A stretch of DNA of 64,000 bases from Calamus simplicifolius (GCA_900491605.1 UESW01000086.1:40052-104051), one strand, 5' to 3'; positions 52,856 to 63,947 are shown, counted from the first letter of the stretch. Numbers and translations: made by a program. Notes: generated from the letters alone by a model not told the origin.

Positions 52856-55577
52856 TTAAGAACATTTTTCGACAATGTCGCTAATCTTTTTGTTCAGGCC
52901 CTCTCTCAATATCGTCGCAGCTAAGTGTCGCCGATAATCTCTGACTTCCTCATCACTGAAATCCAGCTTCATATCAGGATTGTCCCGTCGAGCAAGACAT
53001 TCCATGTATCTCAGACAGTACAGGCCGTAATCCAGCGATCCGCTCGGTTGGCTTGGGCAATCCGAAATATCTTCTATCGGCCACTCCATTGCTTCCTTCT
53101 TATTGCAGTAGATATGGAATATGTGGCCTAGAATTGTATGTCATTTCCTTGCATTGGCCTTGTACTTCGGGTTGCGTTTCATTGAATTCAAGTGCATGAA
53201 CACCTTCCTTTCCATGTCGACAGCAACCAAATGCCAGTGCGAGTTATCAGAGTTTACAATGGTAAAAAGAAACTGGAATTGGGACTTATCTTCATCCGAT
53301 ACATTGTCAAATATCGCAGCCCCAGATGATCCAGCAAGTTCATGCGCAGGTGATGAGGAAGTCAGACATAGAGCAGATACGAAAACTGATGCAATTATGC
53401 ACTTATGATATCGGTCAGGATGCTCTGCCCAGTTTCGCATCAGAAACTCCTGGCTGCAATCAATTATCTGCCAATGGAATGTTAAACGATTAATATAATT
53501 CTAAAATCAACAACTATAACATGTTTCTTGATATACTTACATCATCTATTATCATTTCATTGTTAATGAGATCTTGAAGATTTTTTCTTGTTGCAACGCC
53601 ATTAAACATATTTGTGTAGACGATCTCGTCGGTTTATTGTCGCTCGCTCAAAAAATTTTGAATAATTATTTGGTCATCTTCGACCGTTGTGTTGGGCTTT
53701 GAAATGCCCACTGTCTTCGTCGACTTTTTAGGTCGGGTTGTCTCATAACTTTTTCCGACGACCGTGGATGCCTTACGCTTCCTCGCTCTTTTTTAATCCT
53801 CCTAACAAGCGACGGCACTCCAATTATTTCTAAGTCCCTTTTGTCATCCTTTGGCGCAGGGGTGCCAAGTTTATTATCGGATATGGACTCTTCTTTATTT
53901 TCATTCCCCTGCTCTGTTTTATCAGCCAATGAATCCCCCTCCAATATGTCCTCCTCTGATTTTGCATTCCCTGTCTCAATTGGAAACTCGGATGAATGGT
54001 CCTCCTCCATCTTCTTCTCCTCACTATTTACGTTACCAGGCTCGCGGAGGACCAACTCCAACGAATGCACCTTCTCTGTTTTCTCGTCCCCCTTGTCCTC
54101 CTCCTTTATTGCATAACTTTCCTTTCTGACCAGTGAATTGAGGAGGCTCTCAGCAATGGACAGCCTGCGCCTGACATCTTCGAGTTGATCCTTAACACAC
54201 TCCAATTCATTCGTCAACTCGGCGCATCTTGCGCAGCTATCCATTGGTTGAGGGGCGCAGGTATCTGTTTGTTGAGGGGGGGACGTTTTATCTGCTGAGG
54301 GAGAAGCCATAGCTCTTCTGGCAATGGTTCAGTAGCTCCCTCCATCTGCAACACAAGATGATAACAAATTAATATTAACTGAACATATTGACGCATTAAG
54401 TTGATAAAATGGTCAGAGCAATGGAGCTATGAAATAGATTACCAAGTCCTGAGGTTGCAAGTCGGCAACCCGAACCGATTGGATCTTAATTTGGTGGTCA
54501 TACCACTTCAACAGCCGGGGCCGTTTATCAGGGTATGCTGGCTCTCGCATTGATGTATGCTCGAGGAACCACGCCTGAACATGAATTTTTTTCGATATTA
54601 AATAAAGTAATATTACAAATAAATTTTGTCTCAACACTAATAATGTGTCTCAATAATCCTTACCACCAGTGCTGCCGAGCATCCGAACAAGGTAGGCTGC
54701 CTCCTAACTTTTTTTGCATTCTTTGAGTGCACCGGCTCCTCGGAACGCAAGCAAGCAGCTATTTCTGGGAGAGCCAGAACAATCAATTCCTTCAGTGCCG
54801 ATGCCCAGTCGATGCTACCCAGTTGACTTAAATCATCCAAGTGCTGGATGAGATACCGTGGACATCTCTGATTAGACTTTGGAGCCAAAAACATGGCCAA
54901 CATGTATGCGATCCAAAGTCGGACGGTGTCCTCGACATCCTCCTGTACTTTAGATGGTCGGAGTTGAAATATCAACTTCTCCAAACCTTCTTGGCGAAGA
55001 TCTAAACCCTGGCCAAACCGTCTGAACAAACTTCCGTTGAACATTTGGCTGGACGTGTCGATCTTCTTCCCATGAGCTGGAAGTCCAAGAATGAGTGCGA
55101 CTTCATCGGCACTGAATAGAACTCGTTTTCCGCAAAACATGAACTCGTCGCCTCCATTGTGACATCTTATGATGTCTGCTAGCAGTCGCCCGTCGACTGT
55201 GAACGTCTGCATGTCGACGAAGGCACCAAATGGTGTCCTTCGAATCAGTTTTGTATGACGTCTAGAGAACCCCATCCTCCAAACCTTCTGAACGTATACT
55301 GCCGGCCTGCAGCTATTCTTGAACAGCTGGGAAGCCTTCACTGGGGGGACTGGAACAATTTTATTGTCAACGGAAACAGGGGGTAAGACAGAAGACATAC
55401 ATGTCATGAAATTTTAATATAGAATGTCGTAATATTTCATATAGTGCTAAACATACCTGAAGGAGCCGCATCCTCAGTCGAACGAAGTACCAGGTCCTTG
55501 CATTTTTCCGCCATTTTCTCTGTCTGCTTCTTCTTTGTTCGCGGTCTTCGTGCACAAACGAAAGCACTCATCTCCAT
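52856..55577 (-). pseudogene. Plant-mobile-domain plus Ulp1-like (C48) gene of the MULE
   Basis: Inferred exons: 55577-55457 (M-E-M-S-A-F-V, basic), 55349-54664 (plant mobile / DUF1985-like domain: T-P-F-G-A-F-V-D-M, L-I-L-G-L-P-A-H-G-K, R-R-F-G-Q-G-L-D), 54574-54443 (A-W-F-L-E-H-T-S-M), 54345-53541 (coiled coil, then an acidic Glu-rich linker) and 53467-52856 (Ulp1 fold). Splice sites are clean GT...AG. The Ulp1 part has H-W-H-L-V-A-V-D with its His, but L-N-S-M where Asp is expected and L-D-Y-G-L-Y where Cys is expected (D-C-G). In-frame stops lie near 53640 and 53138, with frame breaks near 54310 and 53790. Ulp1 enzymes cleave SUMO-type tags; this copy should be inactive. Confidence 0.7.
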
Positions 55578-55849
55578 GAATGACGTATTCGGAAGAATGA
55601 ACTATGGAACAAGTTCAGGAGGGAAAAGGAGACCAGTGCCTTCTCGAGCAAGAGACGAAGGATGGCTTCTTGAGCAAAAGATGGCTTCTCGGGCAACAGA
55701 CGATTGAGTTTTTTCTAGGGTTTATGCCGACCTAAGAGAAATACGAAAGGACACCCGGATCGCCACGATCACATCAATGAGACCCGCGAACCCATAGGAA
55801 CTGCCCACGTTTACAAACTTTTCTCGGAAATATGGCATGGCTCAGTGAC

Positions 55850-58190
55850 TAGGGTGTCGTCGAATTAGTACTACGGTGACGTCAAATTCCCGCCTTGTTA
55901 AAGCACGGGTGTCGTCTCGTTAGAGCTAGGGTGTCGTGAGATTTCAACTGGGGTGTCGCGTTGATTTTCTGCCGAATTCAATTAGGGTGTCGCCGATTTC
56001 TCTGTATGTGGTCATTTATAAGACGGGTGTCGTCGCCCTAGAGCTAGGGTGTCGTGGGATTTCAACTAGGGTGTCGCGAAGGATTAACGGCAGAATTCGA
56101 AGTAGGGTATCGCCGGGTTCTCTCTATGTGGTCATTTATAAGATGGGTGTCGTCGCCCCAGAGCTAGGGTGTCGTGAGATTTCAAATGGGGTGTCGCGAT
56201 TGATTTTCCCGAATTCAATTAGGGTATCGCCGGGTTCTCTCTATGTGGTCATGTTAAAGCACGGGTGTCGTCTCGTTAGAGCTAGGGTGTCGTGAGATTT
56301 CAACTGGGGTGTCGCGATTGATTTTCTGTCGAATTCAATTAGGGTGTCGCCGGGTTCTCTCTATGTGATCATGTTAAAGAACGGGTGTCGTCTCGTTAGA
56401 GCTAGGGTGTCGTGGGATTTTAACTAGGGTGTCGCGAAGGATTAACGGCAGAATTCGAAGTAGGGTGTCGCCGGGTTCTCTCTATGTGGTCATTTATAAG
56501 ACGGGTGTCGTCGCCCCAGAGCTAGGGTGTCGTGAGATTTCAAATGGGGTCGCGATTGATTTTCTGCCGAATTCAATTAGGGTGTCGCCGGGTTCTCTCT
56601 ATGTGGTCATGTTAAAGCACGGGTGTCGTCTCGTTAGAGCTAGGGTGTCGTGAGATTTCAACTGGGGTGTCGCGATTGATTTTCTACCGAATTCAATTAG
56701 GGTGTCGCCGGGTTCTTTCTATGTGGTCATGTTAAAGCACGAGTATCGTCTCGTTAGAGCTAGGGTGTCGTGAGATTTCAACTGGGGTGTCGCGATTGAT
56801 TTTCTGCCGAATTCAATTAGGGTGTCGCTGGGTTCTCTATATGTGCACATTTATGAGACGGGTGTCGTCGCCCTAAAGCTAGGGTATCGTGGGATTTCAT
56901 CTGCGGTGTCGCGAAGGATTTACGGCCGAATTCGAACTAGGGTGTCGCGGGGATTATCTCTGTGGTCTCTTGTTCAAGCACGGGTGTCGTCTCGTTAGAG
57001 CTAGGGTGTCGTGAGATTTCAACTGGGGTGTCGCGATTGATTTTCTGCCAAATTCAATTAGGGTGTCGCCGGGTTCTCTCTATGTGCACATTTATAAGAC
57101 GGGTGTCGTCGCCCTAAAGCTAGGGTGTCGTGGGATTTCATTTGGGGTGTCGCGAAGGACTTACGGCCGACTTCGAACTAGGGTGTCGCTGGGATTATAT
57201 CCGTGGTCTGTTTAAAGCACGGGTGTCATCTTGTTAGAGCTAGGGTGTCGTGAGATTCAACAGGGGTGTCGCGATTGATTTTCTGCCGAATTCAATTAGG
57301 GTATCGCCGGGTTCTCTCTATGTGCACATTTATGAGACGGGTGTCGTCGCCCTAAAGCTAGGGTGTCGTGGGATTTCATCTGGGGTGTCGCGAAGGATTT
57401 ACGGCCGAATTCGAACTAGGGTGTCGCGGGGATTATCTCCGTGGTCTCTTGTTCAAGCACGGGTGTCGTCTCGTTAGAGCTAGGGTGTCGTGAGATTTCA
57501 ACTGGGGTGTCGCGATTGATTTTCTGCCGAATTCAATTAGGGTGTCCCGGGTTCTCTCTATGTGCACATTTATGAGACGGGTATCGTCGCCCTAAAGCTA
57601 GGGTGTCGTGGATTTCATCTGGGGTGTCGCAAAGGACTTACGGCCAACTTCGAACTAGGGTGTTGCTGGGATTATCTCCGTGGTCTGTTTAAAGCACGGG
57701 TGTCGTCTCGTTAGAGCTAGGGTGTCGTGAGATTTCAACAGGGGTGTCGCGATTGATTTTCTGGCGAATTCATTAGGGTGTCGCCGGGTTCTCTCTATGT
57801 GCACATTTATGAGATGGGTGTCGTCGCCCTAAAGCTAGGGTGTCGTGGGATTTCATCTGGGGTGTCGCAAAGGATTTACGGCCGAATTCGAACTGGGGTG
57901 TCACGGGATTATCTCCGTGGTCTCTTGTTCAAGCACGGGTGTCGTCTCGTTAGAGTTAGGGTGTCGTGAGATTTCAACAGGGGTGTCGCGATTGATTTTC
58001 TGCCGAATTCAATTAGGGTGTCGCCGGGTTCTCTCTATGTGCACATTTATAAGACGGGTGTCGTCGCCCTAAAGCTAGGGTGTCGTGGGATTTCATCTGG
58101 GGTGTCGCGAAGGACTTACGGCCGACTTCGAACTAGGGTGTCGCTGGGATTCATTACCATCCGGACTCTCAGAGCGAGGGGGAGGGAAAG
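55850..58190. repeat. MULE right TIR tandem array
   Basis: This is the reverse-complement partner of 43175-46206, with about ten units of 240 bp or 120-bp half-units. The inner half (55890-56820) has more single half-units with GTGGTCATGTTAAAGCACGG, while the outer half (56850-58150) matches the left array closely. It is shorter than the left array by about 0.8 kb, so the two arms have gained or lost units independently. Confidence 0.9.
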
Positions 58191-59088
58191 AAAGAGAGTT
58201 ATTCTAGCACAGATGAAATTCAGTTGAGCACGAACATACGCCCTCGACGTTCGCTTCTCTCTCTGAATTCGGCCAGGTCTGGCATTCCCAAGCAGATGAA
58301 GGAAAAAAGGAGCTTTTTAAAAGCAATTAACGAAAAGATAACGAAGCTTTTACAGACCTGGCCGAATTCAGAGAGAGAAGCGAACGTCTACGTGAGGTTT
58401 TGGCAAGGAAAATCTCATTGGATAAAGCGAGGGCGTAGGTTCGTGCTCAACTGATTCCTTAGCATCCAGACTCTCAGAGCGAGGGAGGGGAAGAAAGAGT
58501 TCATCTTGCAGAGATGAAATCCAACATAAATTGGCGCTAGGATGGAGGGAAAGGGCCGCATTAAAAGAGTTACTTACAAAACAGTTATGACTCTCAGAGT
58601 GTCATAACTATTTCGTTCTAAGGTAGTTACCCGCGCATTAAACGCATTAACCAACTCTAACCAGAAAAAAAACTGTTGATGTAATAAAGAAGTGGGAAGA
58701 AAGAGTGTGTACCACCAGTGCTGCGGATGAGATTTCCTCCATAAGTTTTTTTACACATACTCCAGTATCCAGGTTTTTCAGCTTCGAAGCTGAAGTATTT
58801 TCTTTCTACCGGGGAAGAACAGAGTTCTTCTTGCACAAATGACAGAAACATAAAATGGCGCCATGAAGGAGCGAAAGGGCATTTTCGTCCGCACAAAAAA
58901 TTTAAAAAAAAAAGCGAACAGCATTAAATGTCCGTCACGTTCAGAACGTTACGTCAAAGCACAGCCCATACCATCGGTCAGGTCATCCACGTTGGATCCA
59001 CGTGGACCAATCGGAAGATGCGGTGCAGCCCACGTCAGCGTTGCTGCACCGGGGCCGATGTACAAAGTGTTTTCCAAATTCTTATAGA
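58191..59088. repeat. MULE right TIR, unique outer part
   Basis: This pairs with 42285-43150. It includes the mirrored small inverted repeat (58250-58390), the GTTATGACTCTCAGAGTGTC palindrome (58586) and the terminal CGATGTACAAAGTGTTTTCC. No gene is seen. Confidence 0.75.
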
Positions 59089-59189
59089 ATGACGTGTTAA
59101 GACAAGGCCAGCGACAAGGCCCAACCAATCCAATGCCGTGCGAGATGCCCTCCAAAGGCATTGGAAAGAAATCATCAAAATAATTTAAT

Positions 59190-59927
59190 GCTTCATTGTT
59201 AATCCATCATAATTTAATAACAAACATAGCTTTTTTTTTTAACTATTATTTAATAATAAAAATATTTTATAAATTTTTATCATAAATTCATAGCTATTAT
59301 TTTGTGATGAATGCTCTTTTCGCATTATTTTATGATGAATGCTCTTTTCGTAAATTATGATGGTAAGATTTTCGTCACTAATCCATCATTTAGTAACAAA
59401 AATGTGTTATATCACAAATTCATCGCTATTATTTTGTGACGAATGCTTTTTTCGTAAATTATGATGATAAATTTTTGTCACTAATCCATCACTAAACTCA
59501 GTTTGTGATGAAATAGTGGTAAAAATTTTCATCACTATTATGTTAGTTTCTTGTAGTGATATTTGTGATGGACTAGTGATAGAAGTGTTAGTGACTAAAT
59601 TTTCATCACCAATCCATCATTAAATTGTGATGAAATAGTGATGAAAATATTGTGATGTAACAGTGAATGAATAATGAGTGACAGATAGTTCGTTACTAAT
59701 TCGTCATAATTTAGTGATAAAAATGTGTTCCATAACAAATTTTTAATGGAATATTTCGTCACAAATCCATCGCTATTATTTTGGGATTGAGCCACTTTTC
59801 GTCATTAAAATTAGCGACAACAAAAATTGTGACGATAAAATTTTCGTCATTAATCCGTCACTAAACCCAGTTTGTGACGGAATAGTGATGGAAATTTGTA
59901 TCACTATTATGTTATTTTCTTGTAGTG
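59190..59927 (-). mobile_element. CACTA transposon end with subterminal repeats
   Basis: The right end reads TTCTTGTAGTG, the complement of the CACTACAAGAA terminus of CACTA elements, and stops at 59927. It is preceded by many GTCACTAATCCATCA / TTTGTGATGAA subterminal repeats. A second terminus TTCTTGTAGTG lies inside at about 59548-59558, so one CACTA end is nested in or duplicated within another. No partner end or transposase is present, so it is a fragment. A possible TTG target duplication follows. Confidence 0.65.
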
Positions 59928-59943
59928 TTGAACAAAGGAGAAA

Positions 59944-60284
59944 TTACCGCTCATGCGGTGGCCTAGTGGTCAGGGCTCCTCCATGCCATCAAGGCATCGC
60001 GGGTTCAAGGAATAAGGCCCGTGCTTACTCGAATAATTCTAAGATAAATCCTTGGGGCCTAAAATATCGGTGTTGGAGGGGCTAAGGTCTGTCAAACTTT
60101 TCTGTTCTGACTGCTGATACCTGAGTGGGGTCAAGTTGACCAACTTGCCTTCATATGGGGAACGACTGCAAAAATCCCATGCCATACACAAAACATTTTC
60201 TGATGGGGAATGGGGCCGCATGGGACCTAGCTATGGGTCAGCAAAGCCCCCTTCCCTTTTTTCCGTATAAAAAAAAGAAGATAT
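59944..60284 (+). mobile_element. tRNA-derived SINE
   Basis: Pol III promoter boxes are visible: box A TGGCCTAGTGG (59959-59969) and box B GGTTCAAGG (60002-60010), 32 bp apart, as in a tRNA. A non-tRNA body follows and an A-rich tail lies at about 60270-60284. The length of about 340 bp fits a plant SINE. It inserted just beside the CACTA terminus. Target duplications were not clear. Confidence 0.65.
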
Positions 60285-60364
60285 TGATTAATTAAAGTGG
60301 GCAATGAATCATTCCAGCGGTACAAATTGCCGGTTATATTATATCTCAACAACATCAAAATCAA

Positions 60365-60800
60365 GGGCGCAACAGCTTACCAAGTCGAAACATCTCGCTC
60401 CCATGCAAAATAAATTCTATCATAATAAAATAAAACAAAAAAAATGACACTTGAATAGCAATAGATATAGGGAGTTCATTTTATTGACCCATACGCATGT
60501 GAAATGGCAGCACATACATCACACTTAAATTTGAAGTTTATGAAGCAAACAATCAAGCAAAAAGAAATCGTCATTCTTTCAGGGCATCATCTTGAGATTC
60601 TTATAGGATGATTATCCTTCCTTGATGCTCCTATCAGCAATATCCTTCCACATTAGAGCTCTTGCCTTTATCTCCTCATCCCCAAATGTTCTATTCTCAA
60701 GCCAGTCTTCCATATATCACAAATGTAGGTCTGGTTGAGGAACTGATCGAAGTAGTAAGGCCAGCAGAGGAAAGAAACTCCATTCTTCACCATCAAAATC
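60365..60800 (-). pseudogene. UGT-C': tandem duplicate of the UGT 3' end
   Basis: This segment repeats the 3' flank and last part of UGT exon 2 seen again at 60805-61293. It ends in the A-L-K-E stop codon region near 60575. It has lost a few bases near 60590 and about 75 bases near 60690 (between the L-F-R-D-E and I-E-P-D segments). It ends at about 60791 just inside the PSPG-box region. It is a local tandem duplication, not a separate gene. Confidence 0.8.
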
Positions 60801-61015
60801 AAGTGCACAACAGCTTACCAAGTCGAAACATCTTGCTTAAAGACCCCATGCAAAATAAATTCTACCATAATAAAATAAAACAAAAAAATGACACTTGAAT
60901 AGCAATAGATATATTGAGTTCATTTTATTGACCCATGCGCATGTGAAGTGGTAGCACATGCATCACACCTTAAATTTGAAGTTTATAAAGCAAACAGTCA
61001 AGCAAAAAGAAATCG

Positions 61016-61625
61016 TCATTCTTTCAGGGCATCAACAATGCTCTTGAGATTCTTATAGGATGATCCTCCTTCCTTGATGCTCCTATCAGCAATATCCTTC
61101 CACATTAGAGCTCTTGCCTTTATCTCCTCATCCCTAAATAATTGGGTGACCTTTTCTTTGATCTGCTCCCTTGGAACAAATCCTTTGTCATCGGGTTCTA
61201 TTCTTAAGCCAGTCTTCCGGATGTCACAAATGTAGGTCTGGTTGAGGAACTGATCGAAGTAGTAAGGCCAGCAGAGGAAAGAAACTCCATTTTTCACCCC
61301 TTCCAATGTTGAATTCCAACCACAATGAGAAAAGAAGCAAGCAACAGAAGGATGTGCCAGCACCTGCTATTGAGGAGACCACTCCACCAACTTTCCTCGC
61401 CCTTTAACTCGATCTCGAAACCCATCCAACCAGGTATCGTCTATCACTTTTGTGAGTTTGGGTCTTACAACCCACAAGAATGAATGGCCGGAGAGTTCGA
61501 GCCCAAGCGCGAGGTCTTGGAATTGTTGGTAGTTAAAGACCGCTAAGCTCCCAGATGCCACGTAAATGACCGAGTTGGTGGGTTGCTCATCAAGCCAACT
61601 CATGGACGTCGCATCATCTGGCCAT
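61016..61625 (-). pseudogene. UGT-C exon 2 (partial)
   Basis: The minus-strand frames 61603-61367 and 61363-61016 encode the C-terminal half of a UGT83A-like enzyme: S-W-L-D-E-Q, H-S-F-L-W-V-V-R-P, the complete PSPG box (H-C-G-W-N-S ... Y-Y-F-D-Q) and I-V-D-A-L-K-E at the end. A TAG replaces a Gln codon at 61364-61366 inside the box (W-S-P-Q-stop). The exon is cut at 61625, where Gypsy LTR sequence begins, so the first third of exon 2 is missing. Confidence 0.85.
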
Positions 61626-62352
61626 AGTAGTCCTCACATAGGAAACACAGGGGTGGTCCCTGCGGAAGACTCTCCGACGCCCAAGTCAATAAAGATTCTG
61701 AGCAAACAGATGAAAGAAAAAGGCTCCAGTGGAAGGATCTTCCTCCTTTAAATAATTTTTCAGAAGCAATGACCTTTGCTAGAGTTGTTTTTTTGGGCTT
61801 AGATGACCTTCGAGAGCATACCTAGGGGTCTTGGGATTTGGTATTTGTGGCAGTCAATTACCTAAATTTCTGGACACATTTTGAGAGATTAGGAGCTGAT
61901 ACGATTAGAATCCCATCAGTTATGGGATTGGTAGCTGATCAGCCTTATCAAGGTTTAAAACTCCATTAATTATGGTCAGAGGGTTGTATTTGGCTCCTGT
62001 TTCCGTTTAAAGAAGTAGAGCGTGGCATGAGATGGCAATGACACTCAAGCTGATAGGAGGATCTCTGGCTCTTGGCGGAATAGTTCGGCCCTGTAGCTCT
62101 GCCAGATAGCTCGGTCAGATGGTTTAGCCCGATACTTCGGCTCTGTAGCTATGCCAGATAGCTCGGCTAGATACTTCAGTCGGCCAGATAGTTCGGCCAG
62201 ATGGTTCAGCCATATAGCTCAGCCTCATAGTTCAGCCTTATGGTTTAGCTTTATGGTTCAGCCATATGATTTAGCTTTATGGTTCAGCCATATATTCAAC
62301 CTTTTGTCATTGGGCACATTTATTGATGCGGTGATAATTTCTCTCCACATCA
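61626..62352. repeat. Gypsy (Tat-like) LTR fragment 1
   Basis: It shares GCGGAAGACTCTCCGACGCC then CAAGTCAAT with the Gypsy LTR at 28271 and has a GATAGCTCGG / GATGGTTCAGCC array at 62080-62290 like that at 28780. It ends near CACATCA (62352). Its first part is missing. It lies within the UGT-C gene. Confidence 0.6.
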
Positions 62353-62604
62353 CATGCCCCCACTCCCTAGTCCAAAGTGTAGGTTCGGGCATAGGGAGTA
62401 GAGTCCGTGATGGCTTAATCTCATTGGTGGGATTTGAACCAACAGAGGCAGTCATGATACCCCTATAAATGCCAAGTGATTATTCCATCGTTTCTCTTTT
62501 CGCTAAACAAGGAAAGTCCCTTCTAATTCTATGAAGGGTGGCGAATCATGGCCAAATCAAAGATCAAAGCATGTGGGCCAATGAATTTTGATTCTGCATA
62601 ATTT
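62353..62604. other. Spacer between LTR fragments
   Basis: No gene is recognisable. A tRNA T-arm-like GGTGGGATTTGAACCAAC at 62426-62443 lacks the rest of a tRNA. Confidence 0.4.
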
Positions 62605-62930
62605 TACTTGGCCCTGCCCTTTTTACTTGGCCCTACCAAAATAGGAGGAAGCTGCTTCAGTCGGCTGTGCCGAGGCTCGAAGAATTTTTTATTTAACCCT
62701 ATCAAGGTATGGAGAAAGCTGCTCATTTTACTTGGCCCTGCCCTTTTTACTTGGCCCTACCAAAATAGGAGGAAGCTGCTTCAATCGGCTATGCCGAGGC
62801 TCGAAGGATTTTTTATTTAACCCTGCTAAGGTATGGAGAAAGCTGCTCCGATCAGCTATACCGAGGCCCAGAGGATTTTTTACTTGGCCCTGCCAAGATA
62901 CGAAGAAGTTGCTCCGGTTGGCTGTGCCGA
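62605..62930. repeat. Tandem repeat, about 2.6 x 125 bp
   Basis: Units carry TTTTACTTGGCCCTGCCCTT, GGAGGAAGCTGCTTCAGTCG, the CTGTGCCGAGGC block and TATTTAACCCT. The third unit is partial and diverged. It leads directly into LTR fragment 2, so it may be the 3' array or inner LTR of another Tat-like element. Confidence 0.75.
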
Positions 62931-63591
62931 GGCCCTCTGCGGAAGACCCTTCGATACTCAAGTCAGTGGAGATTCACAGCAAGCATATATAAGGAGAAGG
63001 CTCTGGCAGAAGAGTCCCTCAAGGATGGCCTCTTTCGGAGCCCGGAGCTCTAGTGGAGCTTCAATGGAGTTTTTCAGTGAAAGAGTGAGCTTACATGGAA
63101 TTTTTTTTGAAAAGGTATTTATAGACTGTCCGAATATTGGCGGATTGCTCACCTGATTCCTCGAACATGTCTTGAAAAGTGGGAAGATTGAAATCATTTG
63201 ACTCTTATTTGAATCAGGTTCGTTACGAGGCCGGTGAGATTCGAATCCTATTTGTTAGATGATCAACGTCTAGAGAGGCTGGTTGATGCTTTGAGATTTG
63301 ACGAGTTATGGACCCTAGGCCGCAATTGGCATTATCGGCCTTATTTCCCTCCTAGGATGATTGTGGGCTGACATGGTTGGAACCTCGTCAGACTATCATG
63401 AATTTGAATTTTTCTGCACTTGGTACTTTGGGAAAAATCGCTTTGGAAATCGGGCGATCGGAGGTAGCTTGGTCTGGCCGAGGTATGAGGATAGGTCGGT
63501 CTGGCCGAGGTATGAGGATAGCTCGGTCTGTCCGAAGCGTGAGGATTAGCTCGGTCTGACGTATTGACCTTGTCTTTTTTCGGATGTGACA
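62931..63591. repeat. Gypsy (Tat-like) LTR fragment 2
   Basis: It opens with CTCTGCGGAAGACCCTTCGA then TACTCAAGTCAGTGGAGAT, matching 28270-28320, and later has GGTCTGGCCGAGGTATGAGG repeats (63470-63550). It ends near TGTGACA (63591). It abuts UGT-C exon 1 sequence after a short linker. Confidence 0.6.
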
Positions 63592-63676
63592 ATTGATAGA
63601 TAGTATTCCTAACCTTTTCGTCATGCATATGAATATTGATATAATAACAATTTTATCTCGGATCACTTATTTAGCT

Positions 63677-63895
63677 TCCCGATGTTGCTACGGTCTTCGT
63701 CAGGAGCCAACCCATCCGGAAGGAAACCATCTCGATTCCTTCCACTCCATCACGGCCTTTTTCCGACAAGGCAGCGATAATCTGATTATGATTGAATTCG
63801 CTGTTGAAGAACGTAATCTTGAAGCCATGGTTCACCAAAAGGTGGGAGAGAGCCATGGTAAAGGGATAACATGGCATGAGGTGACCTGACCTCAT
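63677..63895 (-). pseudogene. UGT-C exon 1 (partial)
   Basis: It matches UGT-B exon 1 from its start to about the 80th codon. The start region is rearranged: about 9 residues, including the G-H motif with the catalytic His, are lost between the start and M-A-L-S-H-L-L-V. A 1-base loss follows in the E-M-V-S segment. The exon is cut at 63677; the rest of exon 1, the intron and the front of exon 2 are gone. Together with 61016-61625 this is one broken gene. Confidence 0.82.
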
Positions 63896-63939
63896 TTCTG
63901 CAGACTTTGCAAGACCACTCCCCGCTACCACTGCCTCGG

Positions 63940-63947
63940 TTTATATA
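63940..63947 (-). promoter_or_regulatory. TATA box of UGT-C
   Basis: The minus strand reads TATATAAA in the same context as in UGT-A and UGT-B. The sequence from 63900 to the window end matches the shared UGT promoter. Confidence 0.6.

Larger units (their letters stand above)
42285..59088. mobile_element. Giant Mutator-like element (MULE) with repeat-array TIRs
   Basis: The ends match as inverted repeats: ACACTTTGTACATCGG near 42303 and its complement near 59055-59070, with the homology continuing inward past the TTCCGATTGGTCCA block. The terminal inverted repeats are about 3.9 kb (left) and 3.2 kb (right), mostly tandem arrays. Inside lie twin coiled-coil genes, a FAR1/MULE transposase (plus) and a plant-mobile-domain/Ulp1-like gene (minus). 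MULEs with Ulp1-like genes are known as Kaonashi-type elements; arrays of this scale in the TIRs are unusual. Exact ends and the 8-11 bp target duplication were not resolved, so boundaries are within about 20 bp. Confidence 0.75.

Noticed and set aside
53841..54129. Plus-strand Ser-rich frames
   Set aside because: Antisense of the acidic linker of the PMD/Ulp1-like gene.
62420..62460. Possible tRNA gene on the minus strand
   Set aside because: Only a T-arm-like GGTTCAAATCCCACC is present; no acceptor stem, D arm or anticodon arm could be assembled.
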